The translations under genes and the position numbers were made by a program. Below are positions 50,982 through 60,488 of a DNA stretch of 64,000 nucleotides, piece by piece. Numbering within the stretch: position 1 is the stretch's first letter; each line of letters opens with the position of its first letter. The notes beneath the pieces were generated by a model. It was not told the DNA's origin. It saw only the letters and a program-made list of their open reading frames with translations, and made no database searches. Source of the stretch: WVZH01 sp034430895 (GTDB taxonomy: Bacteria > Chloroflexota > Anaerolineae > Anaerolineales > E44-bin32); NCBI GenBank assembly GCA_034430895.1, contig DAOUDW010000034.1, positions 1-64,000 on the forward strand, in the 5' to 3' direction.

Positions 50982-51977
50982 GTGAAAGCCATGCGATTAA
51001 ATCAACCAGCTCCGATCGAGAAACATCCACTCGAGCTGGTGACACAAGAAAGACCCCAACCCGAAAGCGGTCAGATTCTCGTCCGGGTACGGGCGTGCGG
51101 TGTTTGTCGCACAGACCTGCATACCGTGGAGGGGGAAATCGTCCCTCCGGAATATCCACGCACGATCGGCCATCAAATCGTTGGAATCGTCGAAACCGTC
51201 GGTGATGATGTCGATAATTGGGAACCCGGGGATCGTGTGGGCATACCCTGGCTGCATCGAGCTTGTGGTGCCTGCGTGCATTGCAAATCGGGATTCGAGA
51301 ATCTATGTGAACGCGCCGAGTTCACGGGCTTCCATGTCGACGGTGGCTACGCGGAATGGGCCTTGGCGGATGCTCGTTATTCACTGCCGCTCCCTAAGTC
51401 GCCGGATGTTGTCGTGCTCGCGCCGCTGCTCTGTGCCGGGATTATCGGTTACCGTTCCTTGCATCGTTCCGACTTGAAGCCGGGCGAGCGATTGGGGTTG
51501 GTGGGCTTTGGGGCCAGCGCGCATTTGGCCATTCAGGTCGCCATGCATTGGGGATGTGAAGTGTACGTATTCACCCGCAGCGAAGGACATCGCCGTCTGG
51601 CGCGTGAGTTAGGGGCGGCCTGGGTGGGCGGGATCCAGGATCAAGCTCCTGCATTGTTGGATCGCGCCGTATTGTTCGCACCTGTTGGTGATCTCGTTCC
51701 CTTGATCCTGGAGAAATTGCGCCCAGGCGGCACCCTGGCGATCAACGCGATAACCATGAGCCCGATCCCTGCGATGGATTACGATCTGATTTATGGCGAA
51801 CGGACTTTACGCAGCGTCGCAAATGCCACGCTTCAAGACGGGATCGAATTCATGCAGCTTGCCGATGAGATATCCTTCGAGGTCTCGACAGTTCAGTATG
51901 CGTTGCAGGATGCCAACCAGGCATTAATCGACCTTAAAGAAAGCCGCATTGATGGTGCAGGGGTGTTGATCCCATGA
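50982..51977 (+). CDS. Zinc-dependent alcohol dehydrogenase
   Basis: An MDR-type dehydrogenase starting MKAMRLNQPAP at GTG 50982, the usual start of this group. Zn sites: CGVCRTDLHT (catalytic Cys), GHQIVGIV (His/Glu) and the structural GACVHCKSGFENLC. The cofactor loop is LVGFGASAHLAI. It oxidises an alcohol or reduces an aldehyde. TTAAGG lies upstream of the GTG. It overlaps the DUF72 gene by 4 bases. Confidence 0.9.
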   Translation: MKAMRLNQPAPIEKHPLELVTQERPQPESGQILVRVRACGVCRTDLHTVEGEIVPPEYPRTIGHQIVGIVETVGDDVDNWEPGDRVGIPWLHRACGACVHCKSGFENLCERAEFTGFHVDGGYAEWALADARYSLPLPKSPDVVVLAPLLCAGIIGYRSLHRSDLKPGERLGLVGFGASAHLAIQVAMHWGCEVYVFTRSEGHRRLARELGAAWVGGIQDQAPALLDRAVLFAPVGDLVPLILEKLRPGGTLAINAITMSPIPAMDYDLIYGERTLRSVANATLQDGIEFMQLADEISFEVSTVQYALQDANQALIDLKESRIDGAGVLIP

Positions 51978-52744
51978 TTCGTATGGGAACGTCTGGTTTT
52001 TCCTACGACGATTGGATCGGCACGGTTTATCCCCAGGACATGCCGCGCAACCAATGGCTGCCCTTTTACACTACGCTGTTCGACACCGTCGAATTGAATG
52101 TGACCTACTACCGTATCCCCTCCTGGAAGGTTGTCAAAGGTTGGGTCGATCGCACACCGCAAGAATTTGTATTCACTGTGAAAGCACACCGCGGTTTGAC
52201 CCACGAACGCAAGGAACCTGATTTCGCCAGCTATTCTGCCAGCCTTGCGCCCTTGGTAGAAGCCGGAAAATTGGCCTGTGTCCTGGCGCAATTTCCACAC
52301 TCATTTCGGCCCAATCCGGTAAATCGGGATTACTTGCTTACTGTTCGGGAAGGCCTCCTGGATTTTCCTGTCGTGGTCGAATTCAGAAACAGCGCCTGGG
52401 TCTCCGAGGAGACCTTCGCTTTGTTGGAATCACACAACCTTGGATTTTGCTGCGTTGACGAACCAAACTTAAAAGGTTTGATGCCCTCCGTCGTGCGTGC
52501 GACGGGCCCGGTGGCATATGTTCGCTTTCACGGACGCAATGCTGAACGCTGGTGGCAGCATGAGCATGCCTGGGAGCGCTATGATTATACTTATGAAGAG
52601 CCTGAGCTCGCGGAGTGGATTCCCAAACTGCGTACGCTAGACTCAGCAGCTCCGCTTACGCTGGTTTATGCAAACAATCATTACCGGGGACAGAGTGTGG
52701 ATACCTTGCGAAAGCTGGAATCACTTTTGGTCGGTGAGGCTTAA
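51974..52744 (+). CDS. DUF72 family protein
   Basis: A 256-residue TIM-barrel protein of the DUF72 (YecE) family. Signature phrases: RMGTSGFSYDDWIG, TVELNVTYYRIPS, KAHRGLTHERKE and YVRFHGRN. The biochemical role is unknown; some relatives are tied to nucleic acid repair by co-occurrence. Coupled to the alcohol dehydrogenase gene by overlap. Confidence 0.9.
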   Translation: MIRMGTSGFSYDDWIGTVYPQDMPRNQWLPFYTTLFDTVELNVTYYRIPSWKVVKGWVDRTPQEFVFTVKAHRGLTHERKEPDFASYSASLAPLVEAGKLACVLAQFPHSFRPNPVNRDYLLTVREGLLDFPVVVEFRNSAWVSEETFALLESHNLGFCCVDEPNLKGLMPSVVRATGPVAYVRFHGRNAERWWQHEHAWERYDYTYEEPELAEWIPKLRTLDSAAPLTLVYANNHYRGQSVDTLRKLESLLVGEA

Positions 52745-52777
52745 GTGAAGCTTATGGCAGTCGCTGTGTGCCGATTG

Positions 52778-52807
52778 TTGTGATCGTAAACAGCCGAATG
52801 GTATAAT
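52778..52807 (+). promoter_or_regulatory. Promoter of the yebC-ruvCA operon
   Basis: TTGTGA (52778-52783), 18-base spacer, TATAAT (52802-52807), about 70 bases before the YebC start. Confidence 0.5.
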
Positions 52808-52882
52808 GAAGCAATTATCCTCGGAAGGTGATCCATCTCGCTAGCGGATCGATGCACATCCAGAACAATGGAAGGGTGAACG

Positions 52883-53635
52883 ATGTCTGGACACTCAAAG
52901 TGGTCAACCATCAAACGGAAGAAAGCAGCAAACGATGCCAAACGCGGTGCGATTTTTACGCGTCTGGCGCGGGAAATTACTATCACAGCGCGAGAGGGTG
53001 GTGGTGATCCGGAAACGAACTTTGGGCTGCGTTTGGCGGTTGATCGGGCGAAGGCCGAAAACATGCCCAAAGACAACATCGAACGTGCGATTAAGCACGG
53101 TACCGGCGAGGATAAAGAAGGGGCTGCGTTCGAACAGACTCTCTATGAAGGTTATGCGCCCAACGGCATTGCCCTGCTCATCGATGTTGTCACCGACAAT
53201 CGCAATCGAACGGTTTCGGATGTTCGCCACACGCTCACGCGATCTAATGGCAACCTGGCTGACGCCGGCTCGGTTTCCTGGCAATTTAAACGTGTGGCTT
53301 ATTTCGCTTTCGCTGCGGAAGGTTTGGATGCGGATAAAGTTTTCGATGTTGCCGTCGAGGCGGGGGCCGATGATGTGGTCGTTGAGGAAGATATCGAAAT
53401 CTTTGCTCCCGTGGAGACCTTCAAAGAAATCAGCGACGGTTTGAAGGCTGCCGGTTTCGAGCCCGAGGAATCCAGTGTGCGCATGGTTCCCAACGCCACG
53501 ATTGAACTGTCCGCGGACGACACGCTCAAGATCATGGGGATCATCGAAGATCTTGAGGATCTCGATGATGTCCGCAACGTCTATTCAAACCTCGAAATCT
53601 CCGAGGAAGCTGTCGCGATGCTCGCGGCGGCTTGA
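52883..53635 (+). CDS. yebC: YebC/PmpR-family translation or transcription regulator
   Basis: The 250-residue product begins MSGHSKWSTIKRKKAANDAK, the fixed YebC start, with GVRHTLTRSNGNLADAGSVSW-type central block and acidic domain 3 (VEEDIEIFAP). YebC proteins act on ribosomes stalled at proline or as DNA-binding regulators. GGGTGAACG precedes the ATG. Next to ruvC and ruvA, as in many bacteria. Confidence 0.95.
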   Translation: MSGHSKWSTIKRKKAANDAKRGAIFTRLAREITITAREGGGDPETNFGLRLAVDRAKAENMPKDNIERAIKHGTGEDKEGAAFEQTLYEGYAPNGIALLIDVVTDNRNRTVSDVRHTLTRSNGNLADAGSVSWQFKRVAYFAFAAEGLDADKVFDVAVEAGADDVVVEEDIEIFAPVETFKEISDGLKAAGFEPEESSVRMVPNATIELSADDTLKIMGIIEDLEDLDDVRNVYSNLEISEEAVAMLAAA

Positions 53636-53655
53636 TACGGAAGATCACACCCCGT

Positions 53656-54156
53656 ATGCTAGTCATTGGTATTGATCCCGGTACGGCAAGCACTGGTTAC
53701 GGTGTGGTGCGGCAAACGCAAGAGGGGGCATTAGATGCGGTTGATTTCGGAGTAATCTCTACGACGCCAGATGAGCCGATGCCCCAGCGTTTAAAGAAGC
53801 TTTTTATTGAATTGCAGGAATTACTGGCGAAGCATCAACCTGAAAGCGGCGCGGTCGAAAAGCTTTTCTTTCAACGCAATGTAAAGACGGCGATATCCGT
53901 CGGCCAGGCGCGCGGTGTCGTCTTGCTTTCGATGGCCGAAGCAGGTATTCCTGTGGACGAATATGCACCGATGGAAATCAAACAGGCCATCATCGGTTAC
54001 GGCGGTGCCGGAAAACGACAGGTTCAAGATATGGTCAAAGCCTTGTTGGGGATGGCGGAGCGTCCCCATCCCGATGATGCCGCCGATGCACTTGCCGTGG
54101 CCATTTGCCATCTGCACTCGAGTGCAACCAGGCGCCGCATGGAGGAGGTCCATTGA
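53656..54156 (+). CDS. ruvC: Holliday junction resolvase RuvC
   Basis: The RNase H-like nuclease that cuts Holliday junctions. The four acidic active-site residues can be seen: Asp7 in GIDPGTAS, Glu in AVEKLFFQRN, and two Asp in HPDDAADALAVA. 166 residues from ATG 53656; a TTG at 53632 would add eight. It overlaps ruvA by 4 bases. Confidence 0.95.
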   Translation: MLVIGIDPGTASTGYGVVRQTQEGALDAVDFGVISTTPDEPMPQRLKKLFIELQELLAKHQPESGAVEKLFFQRNVKTAISVGQARGVVLLSMAEAGIPVDEYAPMEIKQAIIGYGGAGKRQVQDMVKALLGMAERPHPDDAADALAVAICHLHSSATRRRMEEVH

Positions 54157-54728
54157 TTGCTTCTCTCCGAGGGATCGTCCAACATATTGGCGAAGACGAT
54201 ATCGTGGTCGAAGTGGGCGGAGTCGGTTTACGGGTTGCTGTGCCGCACAGCTTGCTGAGCGATGTTGTCTTGGGGAAACCTCTCTTCCTGTTGACACAGC
54301 TCGTTGTACGAGAATCTTCTCTCGGTTTGTATGGCTTCGGCAATGCCGATCAACGTGATCTTTTTAATTTGCTCATGCAGGTAAGTGGCGTAGGTCCACG
54401 GCTGGCCCTGGCCATTCTATCGAACTTATCCGTAGATGTAATAAAAAGCGCTGTGGTCAACGATCAATCCGAAGTACTCACGAGAGTCCCGGGTGTTGGT
54501 GAGAAAACAGCGGATAAGATCATTTTCTTTCTAAAGGATCGCTTGAAAGCCCCGCTGGAGGAAATGGGCATGCCAAGTGGAGTCGACACGGAAGTGCTGG
54601 GTGTATTAACCACCCTGGGATATAGTCTGGTTGAAGCGCAAACGGCCATTCAATCGATCCCGGATGATGCTTCAGAGGACATCGAGGAGCGAGTGAGATT
54701 GGCATTAAGTTATTTCGCCAGTCCGTGA
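54153..54728 (+). CDS. ruvA: Holliday junction DNA helicase subunit RuvA
   Basis: Starts at TTG 54153 (reads MIASLRGIVQH), with GGAGGAGG 6 bases upstream. An OB fold is followed by two helix-hairpin-helix motifs (LMQVSGVGPRLALAIL and LTRVPGVGEKTADKII) and a C-terminal helical domain for RuvB. It clamps the Holliday junction. RuvB is not encoded in this window. Confidence 0.95.
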   Translation: MIASLRGIVQHIGEDDIVVEVGGVGLRVAVPHSLLSDVVLGKPLFLLTQLVVRESSLGLYGFGNADQRDLFNLLMQVSGVGPRLALAILSNLSVDVIKSAVVNDQSEVLTRVPGVGEKTADKIIFFLKDRLKAPLEEMGMPSGVDTEVLGVLTTLGYSLVEAQTAIQSIPDDASEDIEERVRLALSYFASP

Positions 54729-54816
54729 TCGGTGAAATAACGCGAACATCTCGAGCATACCGCACCCTTCGGGGTGATATTGCCAAACAAGTCTGGCTAC
54801 ATCAGGAGGAGATAAA

Positions 54817-55662
54817 GTGACCCTAAAGGATCAGTTGATCACATTCATTGGGCCTGGAGCGATGGCTTCTGCGATGGCCTCTCGTCTAATCAAGGGGGAT
54901 ATTCAATCAGCGGATAAAGTACTCATGAGCGGACCAATCGTAGAGCAATTGGAAGAACTGGAGGAACGTCTGGGTGTATCAACGACGAGCAATAACCTTG
55001 AGGCTGTTAAGAACGCCGGTGTCGTCGTGCTATCGGTAAAACCACAGACAATCCAGGAAGTTATGGATGAAATACACGGTGCTATACCCAAGAACGCTCT
55101 GGTGCTATCAATCGTCGCGGGCGCGCGTCTGGATGGTTTGATGAAGGGCTTGGGTCATGGGGCCATCGTTCGCTCGATGCCCAATACGCCCGCTCAAGTG
55201 GGTGAAGGGATCACAGTCTGGACTGCGACGGATGAAGTAACCGACGAGCAGCGAGAACGAACGCGCTTGATCCTCAATTCCTTCGGCGAAGAAGTATACG
55301 TGGACCATGAGGATTATCTCGATATGGCAACAGCGCTGTCCGGTACCGGTCCGGCGTATGTCTTTTTACTGATGGAAGCGATGGTGGATGCGGGCGTACA
55401 TCTTGGATTCCCTCGCCGAGTTTCTGAGCAGTTGGTTATTCAGACTTTCAAGGGTTCGGTCGCCTATTATGAGCACTCTCCGCGCCATTTGGCGCGACTC
55501 CGGAATCAAGTGACCTCGCCAGGTGGTACGAGTGCCGCAGCGCTTTATTACCTGGAGAAAGCTGGCGTCAGAACGGCGCTCTCTCGAGCGGTCTGGGCGG
55601 CTTACGAGCGTTCTGTGGAATTGGGGAAGGGGAAGAAGGGCAGTCAGCCTGATAATGACTGA
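54817..55662 (+). CDS. proC: Pyrroline-5-carboxylate reductase
   Basis: The last step of proline biosynthesis. GTG start with AGGAGGAG 6 bases upstream. NADPH loop FIGPGAMASAMAS (usual GxGxM), VVLSVKPQ, RSMPNTPAQVGEG, and the signature LSGTGPAYVFLLMEA with PGGTSAAAL at the C-terminus. 281 residues. A Rho-independent terminator follows at 55708. Confidence 0.93.
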   Translation: MTLKDQLITFIGPGAMASAMASRLIKGDIQSADKVLMSGPIVEQLEELEERLGVSTTSNNLEAVKNAGVVVLSVKPQTIQEVMDEIHGAIPKNALVLSIVAGARLDGLMKGLGHGAIVRSMPNTPAQVGEGITVWTATDEVTDEQRERTRLILNSFGEEVYVDHEDYLDMATALSGTGPAYVFLLMEAMVDAGVHLGFPRRVSEQLVIQTFKGSVAYYEHSPRHLARLRNQVTSPGGTSAAALYYLEKAGVRTALSRAVWAAYERSVELGKGKKGSQPDND

Positions 55663-55707
55663 GTTCGAGAACCGTTTGCTCTGGCATGCTTCCGATCGAT
55701 GACCTGG

Positions 55708-55728
55708 AGGCCCGAAAAGGGCTTTTTT
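55708..55728 (+). terminator. Intrinsic terminator after proC
   Basis: GGCCC-GAAA-AGGGC-type hairpin directly followed by TTTTTT. It separates proC from the ATP synthase genes. Confidence 0.8.
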
Positions 55729-55749
55729 ACCGGTTAAAAATGGGCCGGC

Positions 55750-55778
55750 TAGACAAAAGCTGGTGCATCAGGTATGAT
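55750..55778 (+). promoter_or_regulatory. Promoter of the F1 ATPase operon
   Basis: TAGACA (55750-55755), 17-base spacer, TATGAT (55773-55778). The start near 55785 gives an untranslated leader of about 165 bases before atpA. I see no gene in it: an open frame from 55774 overlaps atpA in another frame. Confidence 0.55.
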
Positions 55779-55951
55779 TCGCGCGTACGAGTATCTGTAC
55801 TTGAGTATCGAAAGCCCAAGCTATTCATGGGATCAGAAGTTGGGGGCCTCAAACGGCTTGGCCTTCGGGCAACATCCAGAAGTCGCCAGCCGTTTTATGT
55901 GTGCCATGGTCTCGGTCAACTCGTATACATCAAACCCCGCCTGGAGGAAGT

Positions 55952-57619
55952 ATGTCGAATATGGTAGGCGATCTTTCCTCAGAACTACGGCAGAAAATCG
56001 AAGCATTCGACACGGAAGTCACTTTAAAGGATATCGGGAGAGTTCTCGAAGCCGGCGATGGTATCGCGCGTGTTTCGGGTCTTGCGGATGTCCGTTCTCA
56101 GGAATTGGTACGCTTCGAAAACGGCGTGTTGGGTATCGCTTTTAACCTGGAAGCCGATGCAATCGGTGTGATCATCATGGGGGATTACACCGGTATTGAA
56201 GAGGGCACTACGGTCTTCAGTACGAATCATATCGCTTCGGTTCCCGTTGGGGAGGGCCTTATCGGACGGGTGGTCAATGCACTCGGCCATCCGATTGACG
56301 GTAAGGGATCCGTGTCGTATGAGGATTTCTTGCCCGTCGAGCGAATCGCGCCGGGTGTCGTCAAACGCAAGGATGTTGACTCACCGATGATGACAGGCAT
56401 CAAGGCCATCGATTCAATGGTACCGATTGGACGAGGGCAACGAGAATTGATTACTGGGGATCGGCAAACGGGAAAGACGGCCATCGCCATCGACACGATT
56501 ATCAACCAACGCGACAAGGATCTGGTTTGCATCTACGTCGCCATTGGCCAGAGGCGAGCCGGAATCGCCCGCACTGTGGCGACTCTCGAGAGTAACGGTG
56601 CTATGGAGCACACCATCGTCGTCGTGGCTGCTGCGGATGAACCGGCCGCTTTGCAATACATCACCCCGTACGCAGGTTGTGCGATGGGCGAGTACTTCGC
56701 GGAAAAGGGCAATGATGCGCTGGTAATTTACGATGACCTGACCAAACACGCCTGGGCATATCGCCAGGTTTCGCTCTTGCTGCGTCGTCCTCCGGGACGG
56801 GAGGCCTATCCCGGAGACGTGTTCTATCTGCACAGCAGGCTCCTGGAACGAGCCGTTCGGCTTGCGGACCAATACGTCATCGTGAACAAGGAATTTGAAG
56901 GTGAAGCGAATGAGGGCGACGCCGTGGATGGTGTGCTTTACGGCGGACCTTTGGCGTTCCATGATGCCCAAGAAGCGCTCGAAGCGATGTCGGATTCTCC
57001 AAAATGTAAGGTTGTTCAAGTCAGTGGCTCGGGCGGATCGTTGACGGCATTGCCGATTATCGAGACGCAGTTGGGGGATATGTCCGCCTATATCCCCACC
57101 AATGTGATCTCCATCACCGATGGGCAAATTTACCTCGAGCCCGATCTTTTCAACGCCGGAATCCGACCAGCCATAAATGCAGGATTGTCAGTTTCCCGTG
57201 TGGGTGGGGATGCACAAACCAAAGCGATGAAGAAGGTTGCGGGAATGCTGCGTATGGATATGGCGGCCTATCGTGAAGTAGCTGCCTTTGCTCAATTTGG
57301 ATCCGATTTGGATAAGACCACGCTGGCCCAGTTGAACCGCGGTCAACGGCTGCAGGAAATTTTAAAACAGCCCCAATACCAACCCCTGTCATTGGGACAA
57401 CAAGTGGTCGTGCTCTATGCAGGCGCCAACGGTTTGGTGGATGAGGTTCATCTTGATCATATCGGTGAATGGCAGGCTGCATTGCTGCAAATGCTGGAAG
57501 CTTCGCACGCCGATATCATAGAAGAGATCGATGAACGCCAGGAGCTAACTGCAGATATCGAAGACAGACTCAGACAGGCGATCGTAACTTTTAATCGTAG
57601 CTGGCAAGAATTATCCTGA
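55952..57619 (+). CDS. atpA: F1 ATP synthase subunit alpha
   Basis: Non-catalytic subunit of the F1 ring. ATP-binding loop GDRQTGKTAIA, VCIYVAIGQRRAGIA and YDDLTKHAWAYRQVSLLLRRPPGRE are diagnostic. 555 residues. GGAGGAAGT precedes ATG 55952. The delta and Fo genes that usually precede it are absent, so here the operon starts with atpA. Confidence 0.97.
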   Translation: MSNMVGDLSSELRQKIEAFDTEVTLKDIGRVLEAGDGIARVSGLADVRSQELVRFENGVLGIAFNLEADAIGVIIMGDYTGIEEGTTVFSTNHIASVPVGEGLIGRVVNALGHPIDGKGSVSYEDFLPVERIAPGVVKRKDVDSPMMTGIKAIDSMVPIGRGQRELITGDRQTGKTAIAIDTIINQRDKDLVCIYVAIGQRRAGIARTVATLESNGAMEHTIVVVAAADEPAALQYITPYAGCAMGEYFAEKGNDALVIYDDLTKHAWAYRQVSLLLRRPPGREAYPGDVFYLHSRLLERAVRLADQYVIVNKEFEGEANEGDAVDGVLYGGPLAFHDAQEALEAMSDSPKCKVVQVSGSGGSLTALPIIETQLGDMSAYIPTNVISITDGQIYLEPDLFNAGIRPAINAGLSVSRVGGDAQTKAMKKVAGMLRMDMAAYREVAAFAQFGSDLDKTTLAQLNRGQRLQEILKQPQYQPLSLGQQVVVLYAGANGLVDEVHLDHIGEWQAALLQMLEASHADIIEEIDERQELTADIEDRLRQAIVTFNRSWQELS

Positions 57620-57639
57620 CGAATCAACTGTAGGTGGAT

Positions 57640-58551
57640 ATGACGTCCCCACGGGAAATGCTTCAGCGAATTCGAAGTGTACGCAACATTGCCCAGGTGA
57701 CTAGGGCTTTGGAAGCGGTGAGCGCAAGCCGAGTGCGTAAGGCGGAAGCGCGGGCTAAACAGACTCGTCCCTACGCGAGAAAATCCTGGCAGGTGCTTCG
57801 GCATTTGTCTCGACAACCGGGACGTAATTTCGTGCATCCCTTACTCACCAAACATGTCGAAATTCGCAACGCGATTGTTATTCTCGTCAGCGGCGACCGT
57901 GGATTGGCTGGTGCGTATAACACCAATGTTATCCGCTATGCATTGGAAGCATTTCAGCAATCCGAGATTTCCGTGGGGTACATCACAGTTGGCAGAAAAG
58001 GGAGAGACATACTCCTGCGGCGGCGTAAGAAGCTGCTGGCGGATTTCAGTAATTTACCGGAGGAGCCAGGTTTCGTGGATGTGTCGGCCATCGGGCGGCT
58101 GGCGATCGATGAATTCCTCGCGCATCGTGCGGATCAAGTCTGGTTGATCTATACCACTTTCGTTTCCATGCTGCGTCAGGAACCTGCCAGTCAGTTGCTG
58201 CTGCCCTTTGAATTCGATGAGACTTCCATCGGGCAAGCTGCCTCACGAGTTCAGATGGTCGAAAACAATCACGCCGATGAGCGCAAGCCCACCTATATGT
58301 ACGAACCCGCTGAATCTACAATTATCGAACGAATCATCCCCCGTCTCGTGAAACTTCAAGTGTTCCAGGCGATTACTGAATCCCTTGCGAGCGAGCATGC
58401 CGCTCGCATGATTGCCATGCGTAATGCCTCTGAAAATGCGAACGAGCTTGCTGAAGCGTTGAATCTGGAATACAACAAAGCGCGTCAGAAGGCGATTACC
58501 AGTGACATGTTGGATATCGTTGGTGGGGCAGAAGCGTTATCCAGTTCATAG
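57640..58551 (+). CDS. atpG: F1 ATP synthase subunit gamma
   Basis: The central stalk. SPREMLQRIRSVRNIAQVT at the N-terminus and SEHAARMIAMRNASENANEL near the C-terminus are the two conserved coiled-coil ends that rotate in the alpha-beta hexamer. 303 residues from ATG 57640; a GTG 6 bases earlier is possible. Lies 21 bases after atpA. Confidence 0.95.
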   Translation: MTSPREMLQRIRSVRNIAQVTRALEAVSASRVRKAEARAKQTRPYARKSWQVLRHLSRQPGRNFVHPLLTKHVEIRNAIVILVSGDRGLAGAYNTNVIRYALEAFQQSEISVGYITVGRKGRDILLRRRKKLLADFSNLPEEPGFVDVSAIGRLAIDEFLAHRADQVWLIYTTFVSMLRQEPASQLLLPFEFDETSIGQAASRVQMVENNHADERKPTYMYEPAESTIIERIIPRLVKLQVFQAITESLASEHAARMIAMRNASENANELAEALNLEYNKARQKAITSDMLDIVGGAEALSSS

Positions 58552-58581
58552 TGACGAAGCGTGTTTTATCTGGAGGTATGA

Positions 58582-59979
58582 ATGACGACGAAGGGGCAAA
58601 TCATGCAGGTCCAAGGGGCTGTTGTGGATTGCGCGTTCCCCCTGGGTGAATTGCCGGATATCTATGATGCCATCGAGGTTCCGCGTACAACAGACGAGCC
58701 CATGATTTTGGAAGTCCAAATGCATCTGGGCGAGCGTCAGGTGCGGACCGTAGCCATGGGCTCGACGGATGGCCTCAAACGCGGGTTGGAAGTCATTGCG
58801 ACAGGTGCACCGATCAAAGTGCCAGTGGGAGATATCACATTGGGCAGGATGTTTAACGTCCTTGGGCACCCGGTGGACGACGGACCTGCGATCGATGCAA
58901 AAGTGGTCTATCCCATTCATCGCAATGCGCCTGCATTCGACGAACAGTTGACAAGCGTCGATGTTTTTGAGACCGGCCTCAAAGTGATCGATCTGATCGC
59001 ACCTTTCACCAAAGGCGGCAAAACCGGCATTTTCGGAGGCGCTGGGGTCGGTAAAACAATCATTATCATGGAGTTGATTCGCACGATAGCCACCGTTCAC
59101 GAGGGCAATTCCGTTTTTGCAGGCGTTGGAGAACGGACGCGCGAGGGCACTCAACTGTATCGTGAAATGCTCGAATCGGGTGTGATGAAGGATACGGTAA
59201 TGGTCTTTGGGCAGATGAACGAGCCCCCGGGTGTGCGTTTGCGAGTCGGTCTCACGGCGTTGACCATTGCAGAATATTTTCGTGACCAGGGTCGTGATGT
59301 TTTGGTCTTTATCGATAATATCTTCCGTTTCAGCATGTCCGGTGCGGAGGTGTCCGCCTTGCTTGGACGCATGCCCTCGGCCGTCGGCTATCAACCGACT
59401 CTCGCCACAGAAATGGGTCAGCTTCAAGAAAGAATTACATCCACAAAGGATGGTTCGATTACCTCCATGCAGGCGGTTTACGTGCCGGCCGACGATTATT
59501 CCGATCCCGCACCGGTGACGACGTTCACGCATTTAGATGCGACGATTGCTCTCGAGCGTTCGATCGTAGAAAAAGGTATTTATCCTGCAGTAGACCCATT
59601 GGCATCGACTTCACGTATCCTCGATCCGCAGATCGTCGGAGAGGAACACTACAACGTCGCACGCTCGGTGCAGCAGATCTTACAGCGCTATAAAGATCTG
59701 CAAGACATTATCGCCATTCTGGGCATCGAGGAATTGAGTGAAGAAGACAAGATCATCGTATCTCGGGCGAGAAAAATCGAGCGGTTTTTCTCCCAGCCGC
59801 TGTTTGTTGCCGAAAAGTTCACCGGTCAGGAAGGTCGCTACGTTTCACTTACGGATACCGTACGAGGCTTTCGTGATATCCTCGATGGGAAATATGACGA
59901 TTTGCCCGAGCAGGCATTCTCGATGGTCGGAACGATTGATGACGCCGTCGAGAAGGCTAGACGTTTAGCTGAGAAATAG
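58582..59979 (+). CDS. atpD: F1 ATP synthase subunit beta
   Basis: Catalytic subunit. GGAGVGKTIIIMEL (P-loop), GERTREGTQLY with catalytic Glu, DVLVFIDNIFRF, and ALLGRMPSAVGYQPTL. 465 residues. TCTGGAGG precedes the ATG. The P-loop Lys and Thr are intact, so ATP synthesis or hydrolysis is expected. Confidence 0.98.
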   Translation: MTTKGQIMQVQGAVVDCAFPLGELPDIYDAIEVPRTTDEPMILEVQMHLGERQVRTVAMGSTDGLKRGLEVIATGAPIKVPVGDITLGRMFNVLGHPVDDGPAIDAKVVYPIHRNAPAFDEQLTSVDVFETGLKVIDLIAPFTKGGKTGIFGGAGVGKTIIIMELIRTIATVHEGNSVFAGVGERTREGTQLYREMLESGVMKDTVMVFGQMNEPPGVRLRVGLTALTIAEYFRDQGRDVLVFIDNIFRFSMSGAEVSALLGRMPSAVGYQPTLATEMGQLQERITSTKDGSITSMQAVYVPADDYSDPAPVTTFTHLDATIALERSIVEKGIYPAVDPLASTSRILDPQIVGEEHYNVARSVQQILQRYKDLQDIIAILGIEELSEEDKIIVSRARKIERFFSQPLFVAEKFTGQEGRYVSLTDTVRGFRDILDGKYDDLPEQAFSMVGTIDDAVEKARRLAEK

Positions 59980-60015
59980 TTGAGTCAAGTTCGGATTGGA
60001 AGGGTAAAATAAGCG

Positions 60016-60483
60016 ATGTCGATCCGCTGTGAAATCGTAAGCCGGGACAAATCATTGTTCGAGGGTGATGTCGACATCGTTATCGTTCCCGGTTCGGACG
60101 GGGAAATGGGCATTCTGCCTGGACATGCACCACTTATGGCGACGTTGGGATATGGTATCCTTCGTATTCGTGTCAAAGGTGAGGAACAAGCGTTCACGAT
60201 TGCGGGCGGCGTTGTTGAAGTCAGGCCGGACATCGTGACCGTGCTGGCAGAAGTTGGCGAAGATGTTGAAGAAATCGATATACAGCGCGCCGAAGCTGCA
60301 AAGGCAAGGGCGGAGGAATTGCTCAAGCGAGCGCCTCCACCGGATACGGATGAATACCTTTCCATTCAAGCTGCATTACGACGCTCGAAAATCCGTTTGG
60401 ATGCCGTACGGCGATTCCGACCGACCCGGAGACATCGCCCTGACAAACCGATTAAAGATAAAGATAAAGAAAAAGAAGAATAA
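60016..60483 (+). CDS. atpC: F1 ATP synthase subunit epsilon
   Basis: The 155-residue protein has an N-terminal beta sandwich (SIRCEIVSRDKSLFEGDVDI, PGHAPLMATL) and a C-terminal helical arm rich in Lys, which inhibits ATPase activity in bacteria. The final lysines are unusually dense (KDKDKEKEE). It ends the F1 operon; the MreB-like gene begins 5 bases later and is probably cotranscribed. Confidence 0.93.
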   Translation: MSIRCEIVSRDKSLFEGDVDIVIVPGSDGEMGILPGHAPLMATLGYGILRIRVKGEEQAFTIAGGVVEVRPDIVTVLAEVGEDVEEIDIQRAEAAKARAEELLKRAPPPDTDEYLSIQAALRRSKIRLDAVRRFRPTRRHRPDKPIKDKDKEKEE

Positions 60484-60488
60484 ATCTC

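Noticed and set aside
55774..56145. Open frame in the atp leader and start of atpA
   Set aside because: It starts at the -10 box itself and overlaps atpA in another frame, with no family-like sequence.
58546..59532. 328-codon minus-strand frame opposite atpD
   Set aside because: It lies opposite the highly conserved beta subunit gene. A long shadow frame is expected from its codon usage.
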